Source: Cricetomys ansorgei (lineage: Eukaryota > Chordata > Mammalia > Rodentia > Nesomyidae). Taken from it: 64,000 bases of DNA. The notes under the pieces were generated by a model. The model did no database searches, was not told the origin of the DNA, and saw only the letters and a list, made by a program, of their open reading frames with translations. Shown in pieces: positions 12,301-24,479 of this stretch (position 1 is the first letter of the stretch; each line of letters starts with the position of its first letter). A program made the position numbers and the translations under genes. Location of the stretch: the NCBI GenBank assembly GCA_026225945.1, contig JAMJFZ010003646.1, positions 1-64,000 on the forward strand, in the 5' to 3' direction.

Positions 12301-12749
12301 TAGTAATACTTGTAATTTGACTTGAAATATATTCTCAGACAGCAATTGGATGCTTTTCCTCCTTTAATTTATCAATGCACAAACATCTATAATGTATACC
12401 AAGCTCACACACACACCCTTCTTTATCCACGATCTTCCCCACTGTAAGTTATTGAAGGTACTATGATAGAGGTGTCTGATAATTGGTTTACATTGATTGT
12501 GTGCTGTTAGCTTTTATTTAATGATCAGCTTATAAGATCATGTGTGAAAATGTTAACTTAAATCCACTCATGTCTGGGAATCCTTTAGTTTATTTGACCA
12601 TGAAGGATTCCATTTTATTCTGGATTTGATAAAGCTTCTGCTCCATCCCTGTGATTTCCATCCTTTATTTAGAGCAGCAGTTTCTACTAATTTTTTCTAC
12701 ATGAATCTATAAAAATTACTTATCACACTGGCCATTTTTCCATACACAT

Positions 12750-12751
<2 letters not shown>

Positions 12752-12785
<34 letters not shown>
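12752..12785. repeat. (CA)n microsatellite
   Basis: 17 CA dinucleotides in a row. Confidence 0.97.
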
Positions 12786-12787
<2 letters not shown>

Positions 12788-13465
12788 CACATTCTGAATT
12801 GGGTCCGGTATTATTGAAGGTTGATTCCTTAATTGAGTGAGTTACAAATGTAGGTATTTACTGTCATAGAAGCACTGCAAATTCTACTGGAAGATTCCCT
12901 CCTGAACACAGTCAAATCCCCCTTGTGAAAAAAGGCAAGACTCTTTGCAAGGATTGGAGCCATTCCACACTTCCCCATTATACATGACTATGGAACACCA
13001 TCCAAATTCAGCACTGACTCCTCTTTGCACATAAAGGTGATGTGAGGTGAATGAAATGAACCATGACCATTTCTGTATGTGTGACATTTTGGATTAGGAC
13101 CAAGTTTAATAATCTGTATGTTAATATGCAGTGCTCAATGCTATATGGAACACTTACAACTGATTAATGTGGGGGAAAGTCATAGCAGACAGCAACAGGT
13201 GTTTCACCCTGAATTAATTTGGATTATATCTATAACTTGTTCAAGAAAACTCCAGGAAACTGGTGACTGGAAGTAGCTACATGGGTTCATATATTAATTC
13301 AAATAATTCAATCAATCCTGAAAAATTTATGCAAAGGGAAATATTATATATGAATTCAATTTACAAAATATCCTCAAAATAGAAAGGATCAGTTTACATC
13401 AGGAAGCTCTGAAGACTCTTAGTCCAGAGAACATGGAAACCAGTGAGCACAGGGAAGACCAGTCA
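12786..13465. other. Spacer 3' of the IGLV9-like pseudogene
   Basis: No gene or clear repeat is seen. A frame at 12884-13087 (minus) has no recognisable motif. Confidence 0.5.
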
Positions 13466-13502
13466 GGTTTTTGTCTCATTCCTTATTGTCTTTGACACTG
13501 GG
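13466..13502 (-). promoter_or_regulatory. Defective recombination signal sequence (RSS)
   Basis: On the minus strand, downstream of the V exon, the heptamer reads CCCAGTG (13502-13496). It is followed by a 21-bp spacer and the nonamer ACAAAAACC (13474-13466), which is a perfect consensus. A V-lambda RSS should be CACAGTG with a 23-bp spacer. The first three heptamer bases (CAC), which are critical for cleavage, are changed and the spacer is short, so RAG cutting is unlikely. Confidence 0.75.
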
Positions 13503-13976
13503 TTACACATAGTTGCATCCACTGCCATGATCTGATCCACAGTAGTAGACGTTCTCATCCTCATCCTGGACATTCTGGATGGTCAGGTATCAATCCAGCT
13601 CAGAGGCAGAGCCTGAGAAACTTTCAGGAATTCTGCTTCTCTTGGACTCTACAATGCCATTAGGGTCCACATGCATTAAAAACAGACTCTCTTCTCTGGG
13701 CTTTGTTGGTACCAGTCCACAATATACTTAATACAGCCACTGCTCAAGGTGCAAGTAAGTGTGATGGCATATCCAGAGAAGATGAAGCAGATGGTGGCTG
13801 AGTCAACACAGGCTGAGAAATAGACCCTGGAAACACAGATATGAGATTAAGATTTGGGAAGGAGGAAAGTGAATAGTTCCTGAAGGGAAGGCTGGGTTGA
13901 GGCAGGTTGGAGCTTAGCAGATGTGATCTTCCTGACCATTGCCCACAGCAGACATGAGGAGAGGAATCCAGGCCAT
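13503..13976 (-). pseudogene. Immunoglobulin lambda V pseudogene, IGLV9-like
   Basis: The leader exon starts at 13976 (MAWIPLLMSAVG...) and ends at a GTCAGG donor near 13937. The V exon begins after a TTTCCAG acceptor at 13826 and opens SQPVLTQPPSAS. A 1-nt frameshift then precedes LTCTLSSG, VDWYQQ is kept, and a second frameshift falls in framework 2. Framework 3 shows a TGA between SELD and YLTI, then NVQDEDENVYYC and CDR3 GSDHGSG. The DHGSG CDR3 and the YxVDWYQQ framework resemble the IGLV9 type (compare human IGLV9-49). Two frameshifts, an in-frame stop and a faulty RSS make it non-functional. An octamer-like box lies 97 bp upstream, as in the intact gene at 22925-23401. Confidence 0.88.
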
Positions 13977-14072
13977 GCTGAAGATGACCATCCTGCCTTT
14001 TAGATGCTCACTGAGCCTGGATCCCAAGACCATTATCCCCTCAGCTTCAGTCTTAGATGAACCAAACCTCCC

Positions 14073-14080
14073 ATGCAGAT
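14073..14080 (-). promoter_or_regulatory. Octamer-like promoter box of the IGLV9-like pseudogene
   Basis: The plus strand reads ATGCAGAT, one base off ATGCAAAT (the complement of the Ig octamer ATTTGCAT). It lies 97 bp upstream of the leader ATG, the same spacing as in the intact V gene. Confidence 0.6.
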
Positions 14081-14959
14081 ATGCGCACTTCCCACACTGG
14101 TGTCTCATAAAGGTACAGCGTTCACAGAGAAAACTCCTTACTGCTTGTTTTCATTCTTCCTCCCCTTGTGACAGACATCAACTTTTCCTTTCAAGACTCA
14201 AAACTCACCTTTATTATTCAACTGACATCCTGCTGATAGACACAGGGATGTGTCCTGAAAATGCAATCTCCTTTCTGTGGTCCTAGGAAATCTTTAAAAT
14301 GCTTTTGTCCCCTGGTGCCCATCACTGGGCTTCTGAAGCTGTCTGTGACACCTGTCATATTGTTTTCCAAAGGAGAATGGCAAAATTACATAATTATCAC
14401 CTAACTAATATGGATGTGTCTATCTCAGTCTTATATCCCATACTTTATGCTGCAGATAAAAACATTTGTAATGGATGGGTTTTCCTTTAAAAGATATTCC
14501 CTGTCCACAATCACAATTCCCTGTCCACAATGGACATCTCTGTCCATTATACTGAGCTCATTTATACAATGAGCCCAGGTACATGTAATTCAGGTTTGTT
14601 TTATTTTGATAAATGATCCTGGCCGAGCTTCTTGTTTCCACCTGAGCACTGACCATTGTTTACCTCTTGACCAAAAGCATAGGAAGTTTCCTAATTTGGG
14701 AAATAGAGCTACTCCAATATCTCAGTCTTAACTAATGGCCCTCATCCCTGGGTACCAAACAATCTACCATGGTTTTTTATACATTTATACATTTTATATA
14801 TTTTTCCTATAAATGTAACCACATTTACTTCAATAACCTGAGATGTTCCAATGACAGCACTCTCTAGAATACTTTAAAAGCATTCTTGTCAGCTCACATA
14901 TCTCCAATCTAAGACCAATTGGTGCTGTGTAGACCCACATTCCTGACATGTGTTTTCCT
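14081..14959. other. Spacer
   Basis: No supported gene. The 115-codon frame that starts at 13939 runs antisense through the V leader and is a shadow. AT-rich, with no clear repeat identified. Confidence 0.5.
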
Positions 14960-15725
14960 GCCTTGGAGCCCACTAGTGGCTCCTGGGGTGCACCAGAAAG
15001 CTTCCCCAAGATAATAATTTACAGCAGAGGTACATAGGAAGAAATTCCTACCAGGAAAATCACAGCCATGACACTCTAGTGAAATCAAAGAGGAATCAGA
15101 AAGCAAGGAAAAAATATCCACCCATAGAAAGAAAAATCCAGAGATCAGCACACAGACCTATAATCATTCCAGTTTGAGAAGACTAGACCCCAGTTTAACA
15201 ACATAATCAATAACTACGAGGGCATAATGTCTCCACTCGAAGTGAACAACTATACTACAGTAGACCCTGAATACTCCAACATAGCTGAAGCACTAGAAAA
15301 GGGCTTAAAAAACAGCAATGTAAATAGGAAATTAATAAGGCCCTTAAAATCCAGGAAAACACAAACAGACATTAGAATTAAATGAATAACACTGTTCAAG
15401 ACTTATAAAAGAATATTACAAGCTGGAAAGGAGGACCAAGTATCATATAAGGACAGAACTAGCAGAATTACACCTGACTTCACAATGGAGACTCAAAAAT
15501 ACAGGAAGTCATGGAAAGATGTGCTGAAGACTCTAAGAGACCACAGACGCCAGACCCAGTAAAGTTTTCAATCACCATTGATGGAGAAAATGAGATACTC
15601 CATGTTGTAGCTAAATTTATTCACAAATCCAGCCCTAACCTAAGGAGGTTTACTATAAAGATGAAAACATACGGAATAAATAATTTCAGAAAATAAACTA
15701 AAAAAAAGAAAGTACTCACAGAAGT

Positions 15726-15761
<36 letters not shown>

Positions 15762-16660
15762 ACACACACACACCTACCAGCACCAGTAGCAGCAACAACA
15801 ATAACAAAATAACAGAAATCAACAGTCAATGGTCAGTGATATCTCTCAGTATCAATGGTCTCAATTCCTCAAGAAAAAGACATAGACTAACAGAATGGAT
15901 ACTAAAATGGATACAAAACAATAACAACAACAAACAACAACAAAAAAAATGGCCATCTTAATAGTTACATAAAAGGCTTTGGAATATATCCAACATAGCT
16001 TCATGATGAAAATTCTGATGAGATTAGGTCTATGAAGTTTATGCCTAATCATTACAAAGGTCACTTAGAGAAAGACCATAACCAATATCAACATAAATGG
16101 AAACTCAAAGCAATTCGGCTGAAATCTGGAAGAACATAAAGTTGTCCATTCTCTAAATATCTATGCAATATGTTACTTGAAGTCTTAGAGAGAGCATAGA
16201 CAACTGAAGGAACAGGAAAGAAACTGGAAGGAGAGATAAATACTTTCATCAAAGCATTATGAAACAAAATCAACATATAAAAATCATACTGACAACTGCA
16301 TATCTACTTTCAGAGGAATAAATTAGATTAATATCTTTTTAACATCTTGTTCAAGAGTCAATTCAAAATGTATCAAAGACTTTAAATTAAATTGTAAAGC
16401 AATGAAATTTTAAACGGAAAGCACAGGAGATGCCCATCAAAGTATTGGAGAAGCCAATAACTTTTTGTACAGAACACCAACAGTACAGGACCTAACTGCA
16501 AATGTCAGCAGAGAAAATACATGAAAAAAATAATCTATGTGACAATGGAAACAGAAGAGTAAATAATCCACTGAGTGGAAGAAAAATCACTACCACCTAA
16601 CAATCTAGACAGGGACTGACACTTAAAAATTTCAATAAAGTATTGCAGACTTTAAATATC
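14960..16660 (+). mobile_element. L1 fragment with ORF1 C-terminus and ORF2 start
   Basis: The order fits an L1 on the plus strand. There is an ORF1-like A-rich region (15100-15400) and then the ORF1 C-terminal domain, whose open remnant at 15511-15696 carries KFSITIDGENEILHVVAKF, the L1 ORF1p 'KLSF-IDGE' block. A (CA)n array interrupts the inter-ORF region. The ORF2 start then appears as 'atcaatggtctcaattcc' and 'gacatagactaacagaatgg'. An internally deleted ORF2 piece ('gcacaggagatgcccatc', 'acagaacaccaacagtacag') ends near 16660. It is not active: frames are broken and ORF2 is mostly missing. Confidence 0.8.
15727..15773. repeat. (CA)n microsatellite inside the L1
   Basis: A CA array with one TA interruption. 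The short minus-strand frame across it is low complexity. Confidence 0.95.
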
Positions 16661-17039
16661 AGTTAAAGGATGGAGGCAGGGCACAAGAGGGTCTATCAGG
16701 GACCCAGAGCTCCCCTGCCAACCTCCATTCAGGATCCTGAATAAGGAAGTCCAAGGTCCCTCACAGGTGGCACAGACAGATCAATATGGAGAAATGGAAC
16801 AGCATTTCCTCCCACATGGCATGGGGAGCAGAGGCTGAGGAAGCAGCACATCTGCAGGGAAGCCTGTGTACAGCAGGTCCTGAGTTGTTCAGTAAGACAT
16901 ACTGAAAAAGGCTCCATATTAGGGTTGGGACTCCTCCCTTTCAAAGAATTTGAAAGAAAACTCAGAAACCATAAAAAATTCATGTGGATCAGAACAAGTA
17001 GAGATCTGTCTGCATTGCTGCAGACAGTACTGGGTGCTT
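16661..17039. other. GC-richer spacer before the minisatellite
   Basis: No gene recognised. The base composition rises sharply in GC relative to its surroundings and leads into the degenerate minisatellite. Confidence 0.4.
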
Positions 17040-17700
17040 GAGCTTGGCTCCATGGGGCACTTGTTCTGGCAGGCTGCTTAGAGCCTGCATGAAGTCCTGG
17101 TGCTTAGGTGACATATGGATGCCTGTGAGATGATGTGGTGCCTGCAGGGGGACCAGATCCCTGTGGGTCTGAATGGGAGGGCCAGATGCATGAAGAAGGC
17201 CTAGGTGAGTGAGGGGATCCCTGGGGGTCTATGGGAGGTTTTGATGCCAGTGGGATGTCCTGTTGCCTATGTATGTCCTAATCGTTGTGAAATGTCTGGG
17301 TGACAGTGGGTATGCCCACTTCCTGAATGATGACTAGCCATCATCCAGATTACTTCAAGTCTGGCTCGGCGGTGGGGTGTCTGGTGCCTGTGGGAGGATC
17401 TGGTGACTGCAGGATGCCTGGGTGCCTGTCAGAAGTCCAAGAGCATGGAGGAGGCCCTGGTTCCTACTGGAGGGCCAAATAACTTCTGGATCTCCAGGTA
17501 CCTGGGGGTATCCAGATGCCTGTGTGTTAGCCTTGGGCCTTCTGGATGCTCAGGAGTCTGTGGTATTCCCTGGAGACTGGGGGTATTCCTGGTGCCAATG
17601 GGATGTCTGGATGCCTCTGGGATACCCTGGCGCCCCCAGGATGTCCTGGCCCCTGTGGGATGCTGGGGGAGTCTGTGGGGTACCCCAGTGCCTGCAAGAT
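17040..17700. repeat. Degenerate GC-rich minisatellite (about 20-bp units)
   Basis: Imperfect repeats of a 'ggtgcctgtgggatgtcct'-like unit occur throughout ('tggtgcctgtgggaggatc', 'gatgcctgggtgcctgtc', 'ctggcccctgtgggatgctg'). Because the unit rarely contains stops, several overlapping frames on both strands stay open (up to 151 codons). None has a recognisable domain. Confidence 0.75.
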
Positions 17701-18149
17701 AAGAGGAAGCCTGCTTGGCGTCTGTGTTTGAACAGTGAGGGCAAACCCCAGGTCAAACTCTGTCATGCCTCACCTCGGGCTTGTATGGGCCAGGACACAG
17801 TACACAATCAGAGAAGCTTTCTCCCTCCAAAGACCATTGTGAAGCCCAGCATCCATGGTTCTGCCTTACAACCTTGACTTAATTTTCTTTTTTATTTCTT
17901 TATGATTTTGTTTTTGAGATTTTTTTTAACCTTCTTTTTTGAAGGCACAGCAGTGGGAGTGTAGAGCAGGGAGAAATGGGAAGAGGGTGTTAACGAGATG
18001 CATTCTATGAAACTGAAATTATTAATCAAAGTATCATATAAAAATAAAATTAAAAATTGTAAAAATAAAACAGTCAAATAAAACTGTCAACCAACAAGTA
18101 TCAAATAAGCTGCAAAAACAGTTTTGAAAAACAGAAATATAAATGAATA
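17701..18149. other. Spacer with T-rich run
   Basis: No gene. 17880-18060 has a T-rich run and a 'gggaagaggg...ataaaaataaaatt' end similar in style to an L1 3' terminus. Confidence 0.45.
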
Positions 18150-18720
18150 TTACCTATATTTTAAAATGTTCAATAGTTCTGGTCACTGGGGAAAAGAAAA
18201 TTTAAACTTCTTTGAGATACTACCTCACCCATTAGAATGACTGTCATCAACAAATATGGCCATAATGTTGGAGACAACGAGGAGAGCAAGAAACCCTTAT
18301 TCACAACTGGCTTACAAATAATTCAGATATTATGGAAATCAGTTTGAGATTTCCAAAAATAAAAGTAGAAATACCATATGACTCAGATCTTATACTCCTG
18401 AGCACACACTCAGGGAACTCCATACCCTGCAATATAGATATTTGCATCCCACGTTTATGGCTGCTTTACTCACTGTAGCAAATAATTGAAGTCAGCACAT
18501 GCAAACACAGAACCACACATACAAATAGTATTTAGCACTAAAGAAATTGAAATTGAATATTTGCAGTAAAATGGGTATGCATAGAATATATAATATTAAG
18601 CAAAATCACAATAGTTCAGAGAGAGCAAAATTCCTTATGTTTTTTATCATGCATGGAATCTAGTCAATACTATTTGTGTATCCATAAAGAAATGAACATA
18701 CTGTAGAGCATAACCTAAAG
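18150..18720 (+). mobile_element. L1 ORF2 3'-end fragment
   Basis: It contains 'actacctcacccattagaatg', 'gttggagacaacgaggagag', 'tatggaaatcagtttgag' and 'catatgactcagatcttatac', the conserved succession near the end of L1 ORF2, with many stops. Confidence 0.75.
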
Positions 18721-21700
18721 AATAAAGAACAAGACCAGCTAAATCAAAGGAGAAAAGGGAAGAGAAAGAACACAGGAAGTAGCAGGAGTTATGAGAGAGA
18801 ACACAAGGAATGGTTTTCTAGTTCTAATTCCATCATAAAAATTTTTGTTTGGGTCTTAGACTAATACCTAAAATGTATTTGATACTGAAAGTATAAAATC
18901 TAATGTGACACTCCACAGATTCCATTCCAAATGCTGACTTTCACTGTGTTGAGTTGGTATCAAATAAAAAAGCACGATGCTTTTCATCCACAAATGATCA
19001 TTTGTGCAGGCAGGTATTTAGAGCCTGGATGACTGTTACTAGTCTGTCCTACTGTTACTTCCATTGATGCCACACAAAAAAACGTGCTTTTGTGTGATGG
19101 TGCTGCTATACATATTTGTGTATCTTTCCCAACAACCAGAGTGTGTGGTTTGTAGACCACTGGCAATTATTATTTCTTCAGGTCTCCCTATCTCATGGGA
19201 CTAGACAGAGTGGGAGACTCCTCCCTCTAGAGGCAACAGGTGCTTCTGTTTTCCAGGCTCATGGCAGGACATGTAGCACTGCACCTTCATTTCTCTATAC
19301 ACTGACTGCAGTGTATACATCCTCCTCTATGGAAGCTCTAGTAAGATTTTCTCTAATGAGAGCCTGGTGAGGTGGTGACCCCGACTCAGACAAGTGTCTC
19401 AATGCATATTATGACTCAAAGCAATTTTCCCTCTCATGCCAAAAATTCTTTAGACTGCCTCTTAGAACACACTCAGCATACTTTTAGTTTATCAGAGAGG
19501 GCAATGCAGGGAAGGGTCTTTGTCTCTATAGTTCTGTCTCTAAAGTTATTTCTACCATTACCTGAGAGTACATTGCAGGTTATCTTGAGCTCTCTACCTT
19601 TAAAATTGATTCATGTTCTCTACATTGTGGACTCAATCCACAGTCCTAGCTAAGGCCTATGCCATCTCAATGGATTCTCACACACTCTGTTCTGTGTTTT
19701 AAAATCCTTCCTCCCCTACACACTGTTCCTTTCCCTACTCCTGTTTTGTCTTTCCTCCTCTCAAACTCTACTCTCTCTTCAAATGAAACTATAATACCTT
19801 CCCACAGTTGCCCACCTAGGAGGATAGCCATCGCTACTTTCCAAATTTTCTTTATTCCTGCAGAGACTCCATCAGTGCCTGAGTATCATCTGTCATCAGA
19901 TCTTTTATACCACAAACACTGTATCAGCAATCTGGATGTACACCAGGGACCAAAGTAGGGATTTTTATTATAATTTTACTTCTGTCGTTCATTGAATCTT
20001 CTTCATATTTATCATTTACCTTTTATATAACCATCAAAGTGGATCGTGAGTATTTAACCAATCCAGGGTCCCACTGCCTGTGCATGATGCCCTTTATCCA
20101 AATCTGAGAATAGAGAGTAGAGTCACCTTAGCTGTGTCCTTTGCTCTAACAGCACACACAATTCATCTCCAAGACTTTCTGTTCTATCTCCATGCTGATC
20201 CTAAACTAATCATTACCCTTTTTCTTCACTGTCTTGAAAGCAGGATTAGAAATGATTTTACATAATTCATAGAATGTTTTATCTAACAAATTCCACTCTT
20301 TTCTTTATAGCCTCAACTTACACTTAGTGCTTTTCTCACTCTTCCCTGGAAAAGCTCATTGTCTATGCCATAGAGATGTGAGAGATATCAGAAAGGGAAT
20401 AATACATACAGTAATAGTTAATAACCCAGAAAATCGAAATTTACATGAAAGACTATGAATAAGAAATTTGCTGAATCAGTGGTCCATCTATCCCAGGCAC
20501 TTGCTGTTTTCATTCCATTAGTAAAATAAACCAGAGGATAAGCAAAGACAGGTAGACTACTTTTTTATTTTCTCAATCTGCATAAAATATACAAAGAAAG
20601 AGATACACATGAGTTTAAAACTGAGCTTCAATTAAACATACCATGAATCACTCAATACAAGATTGACTCTCTTTATTGATCCATAAATCGTGCAGGGTGC
20701 AGCTTAAACAAGACCTTCTAATTCTTTCAAATACATCATGAAATCATTCACATGTTCTTGCAATAAAAGTGTTGCACAGTGAAATAAACAGAACAAGAAA
20801 TCTCATGGATTGTTTTTCTCAGATCCCCATGAATCTCTAATGAAATTCATGCATCAATTTTGTTGTGTTGTAATAAATAGTAGTAAATAGTTTTGTCCTC
20901 AAGATGGAGTCCAGAGATAGCCAGAGAGGTCAGATTGCATGTCCAGGACCCAGGGATTTATTTGTGTGCCCTGAGTGTTCCTGGATCTTCTTAAATGTTG
21001 GGAGTTTGAGGAAATATCTCAGCTGCTGATGCCAAGCTGTAGTATAACTGACAACATTGTTGATGACCAGTACCTTTCCATTCTATCTGAAGGACTTTAT
21101 CACTACAGACACATACTGAGACCCTTGTCTCAGCCTGTAAACATTAGACAGTTGGATATACAGAGGCAGCTGTGGGCTGTGTGAGTGAAGGTACAACAGA
21201 AGAATGCTAGACTCCTTGTTTTCTCTGACACCAAGAATGTTGGGCTTCGCATGTGCAGAAAGGTGGGAGTAGCGTCAAAAAGGCAAGGTGAAAAAAGTAA
21301 TTGGTTGGGCAGAGATATGTCTGAAATGCATAATGAGTTAAGTATAGTCATTGGTGTCTCCTACATGTTCCAGTGATATCCAAGTGATTCACAAACTCTG
21401 CAAACAGCAAGCACATCTTAGCGATGCAGCATCTCTACTTAATTGAGAAGCAAGCGACAATGAGAATTTCACATGACCTGGGCTCAACAGGCTACATCTG
21501 AGTCCCAGGACTTCCTAACAGATGCAATCATCCCACATCATGCTTCAGGAAAATAACTACTTTCTCAGATTTGTGCAAACTTTTGAAATACTCTCTAAGT
21601 AGCTGATAGAGATAAACACACATTTCAGTACTTCAATGGGGTCATTTCCTGGTCCTCTGTACTTGATCATCTCAAGACACACATCAAGTCACTAATCTTC

Positions 21701-22885
21701 TAATAGTTGTGACTTTGACAATGCTGCTCATCTCATCAAGTGCTGATGGTCAGAAATAGAATGAGGAATTGAGGGATCATTGCTAGACATTGCAAGAAAT
21801 GATATTACAGCAGACAAATTCACAAAACCCGAACCAAGTATATTGTTCTTCACAATTTATTTTATAAAATAAAGTGAAGTATATGATGCTAGAAAAATCT
21901 CATCTGCAACTTGTCAACTTCCTACCTTTAAGGAGTTTGGAAACCATCAACACTTATCATAAAGTTAACTCAATTTCTGTTTCCCTTCTCACTATCATTG
22001 AACTCACCCTCAACAATGATGCACTTTGAGTTCAAACATGGCTTATCCTTCTGATGTGAAATTAGAACTTCTGTATAATTTTACATATATAAAACTAAAT
22101 AATATAGGAATTCTGGTACTTTTTGGTTCTCTCACTGAGCATACATTGCCATCTTTCATTATTCTGGTTTAGAGCTTTACTGATAAACTATACTTTCTGG
22201 AAGGGAAGAGCTCTATGACATTTGCCTATCCATTGTATGTAAATTAAAACTCTTACATGGACATTAGGTCTGCTCTTAACTTTACACCATAGATATTGGT
22301 AGGGTCTTCCATAGAGGTGGACAACCCAGGATTTGTACTCAAAGATTGTGACCCTCACATCAAAATAATAGCTTCAGTTTAGTGCTATATTTGCTAAGCA
22401 GTTGGGGAGATAAATCCTTTTCCTCATGGCTTAATTAGGTAAGAAAGATTCAAAGCCAAGAGCTTCTTACTAACTTAGAACAACTCCTTAAAATGAATAG
22501 CTTTACACAGTGTGGCATTCCCCATATTGCTGTTACATTTTGCAATATAAAGAGATGGTTTTGTCATAATTGAAGAAAATTTAAAAATATGCAAGTGACT
22601 CTTGGTCAAAGATGATGTTAAACACCTCACATAAGGAAGAAAGACTCGGACAGCAAATGTCAAAAGTACTGTCCTCCAAAATTCTTGTTTTTTATTATAT
22701 CTACTCCATGGATATTACAAAAATATATGAAGTGGATAGTCATCTTTATGTGGAAGGAAAAATTAGATTCTTGCAGTGAATTTTCAGAAAACTATGACTT
22801 AGCAACCCCAGTACCAGTACTTTAAAGCCAAAATAAAATAACAATATTTATTTTCACAAATGATTTTATTGCTGGTGCTCTGGGG
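18721..22885. other. Long spacer 3' of the intact V gene
   Basis: No supported gene or confidently named repeat. Several 60-99 codon frames between 19116 and 21376 lack recognisable motifs, overlap on both strands and have no splice or codon support. Base composition is AT-rich. Confidence 0.5.
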
Positions 22886-22924
22886 AGTTTTTGTATCACT
22901 TCCTCATAAGTTCTCAGCACTGTG
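22886..22924 (-). promoter_or_regulatory. V-lambda recombination signal sequence, 23-bp spacer
   Basis: On the minus strand directly after the V exon: heptamer CACAGTG (22924-22918, consensus), spacer 22917-22895 (exactly 23 bp) and nonamer ACAAAAACT (22894-22886, one base off ACAAAAACC). This is the arrangement used by V-lambda segments to join a 12-bp-spacer J-lambda RSS, and it predicts a recombination-competent segment. Confidence 0.95.
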
Positions 22925-23401
22925 GAACTACCACTACTATCATAGGACTGACAGAAGTAGCTAGCCTCATCGTCACTCTGCACATTCGTGATGGTCAGAA
23001 GGGCTGAGTTGGAGGAACTGTCTTTGGAGCCAGAGAACCGATCAGGAACCCCAGATGGTCTTTTGTTATTATCATAGATCACATTTTTTGGGGAGCTTCC
23101 CATGTGCTGCTGGTACCAGTGCACATAGTAGCTACCAATGTTACTAGCGCTGCCCCTGCAGGATATGGAGACTGTGCTCCCTGGAGACCCTGACACAGAG
23201 CTGGGCTGAGTCAGTTGGAACTGGGCACATGACCCTGCAAAAAGAAAATAATAAAATCAGTAAGGACAAGGCAACCACATTCACAGGACAGTTAATGAGC
23301 CGAAATTCCCAAATGACAAATGATTACCCCGTCAGAATTCCTTAAATCCACTCACCTGTTAAGTGATGAAGGAAGAGGAGGAGTAGTGGAGCCCAAGTCA
23401 T
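22925..23401 (-). CDS. Immunoglobulin lambda variable segment, IGLV6-like, apparently functional
   Basis: This germline V segment supplies the V domain of a lambda light chain after V-J joining. L-part1 is 23401-23356 ([15 protein letters not shown], a hydrophobic signal peptide) and ends at donor AACAG|GTGAG. The intron is 121 bp. The V exon, 23234-22925, follows acceptor TTTTGCAG. The mature domain starts near [16 protein letters not shown]. Conserved landmarks are present: SISC (first Cys), VHWYQQ (core Trp), GVPDRFSGS, and DDEASYFC (second Cys). CDR3 starts QSYDSSGS. Framework 3 with [12 protein letters not shown] is closest to the IGLV6 subgroup (human IGLV6-57 type). There is no stop, frameshift or splice defect. 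A near-perfect 23-RSS lies downstream, and an octamer and an A/T box lie upstream. It is the only intact V in the window. Minus-strand orientation matches the other five V segments. Rearrangement and expression are inferred, not shown. Confidence 0.95.
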
Positions 23402-23458
23402 GGTGAAAACTGCAAGATTAGATGTCTGGAGTCCAGTGTACAGACTCTAGCTAGGCAC

Positions 23459-23506
23459 CCTTTTATCTGACCCTGGATTCTAAGTGCAGGCTGGCTCCAT
23501 GCAAAT
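23459..23506 (-). promoter_or_regulatory. IGLV promoter: octamer and TATA-like box
   Basis: A perfect octamer, ATTTGCAT on the minus strand (plus ATGCAAAT, 23499-23506), lies 98 bp upstream of the leader ATG. A TATA-like ATAAAAG lies at about 23460-23467. This is the standard Ig V promoter plan, bound by Oct factors in B cells. Confidence 0.85.
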
Positions 23507-24479
23507 TCCTCTCTTCCTGGGAAGTATAAGCCCCTCCCTTTTTCTGACTTGATCTGACTGAGAAATTGGGAGACTGAACACAAGGAGGATGTGGGCTCCC
23601 CCAAGTGGCAGGAAAACAAAACTTGAAAGTGAGTGGAAACAGCAGAGGAGGTGGCGAGCAATAGGCATGTGCTTGACCATATCACTCCTCAATGAATCCA
23701 TGTCCTACCATCTGGTGTGCCACTGCTACATCCTCCTCCTGCCAACAGTGAGACCATTTGAGAAGTCCCCTAGAATCTCTCTGGTCCTTGAGTGGAACAT
23801 GAGTTATCCCCTAAAACAAGACTCTTAATGGTCAAGTAAGACAGTGGTAACCCAGTTTTTACTTTTGCATAGAGAAACAGTGCCTTGTTTGACAGGCACC
23901 CTCTTCTTTTCCTTTAGAAGTCTAGTTGTTATAATTCATTATCGTTTCTGGGTAGGAATTTATTAGGAGTTTTGGAGAGTCACCTCAGTACTAAAGATTG
24001 CTTGCTGCTTTTGCAGAGGATTTCATTTTGTTTCCAAGCACCTGTGTCTGACAGTTCAAACTGAGCATTTTGTAATTCCAACTCTAATGAATTGGATGCA
24101 TCTTCAGGCCTCCTATGACAACCTCACACTTGAATACACACATAAACATACACATAAATTTTTAAAAATAAATTTTAAAAATAATGTAATAAGAATAAGT
24201 ATAAAGAATAGATACAATATAACTGCCAAAAAATGGAAAATATCTGTGGGATTCAAGAAAAAATTTGGAAAAAATTCTAGTCACTGGCAAAAATTTAAAT
24301 TATTATAATAGTGTATGAATGAGATAATATGATATTTTCATTCCTAAGTTGTGAATAAATTGTGTGTTTGATACCTTTTACATTTAAAAAATATTCCTGT
24401 CACTTGTTTTGGTGAGTCCTAAGATAAACATTGCATTGCATTATATTATACATATTAAACAAAGGACTAATTAAGCATC
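23507..24479. other. 5' flank of the intact V gene
   Basis: No gene recognised. Frames at 23589-23828 (+) and 23398-23701 (-) overlap the promoter and have no domain. Confidence 0.5.

Noticed and set aside
13939..14286. 115-codon plus-strand frame
   Set aside because: Antisense to the leader and promoter of the IGLV9-like pseudogene.
17403..17877. Overlapping open frames of 99-151 codons
   Set aside because: They follow the minisatellite periodicity in several frames and on both strands. No domain or splice support.
19372..19958. Two adjacent frames of 93 and 99 codons
   Set aside because: No recognisable domain, no splice or codon support, and frames also open on other strands nearby.
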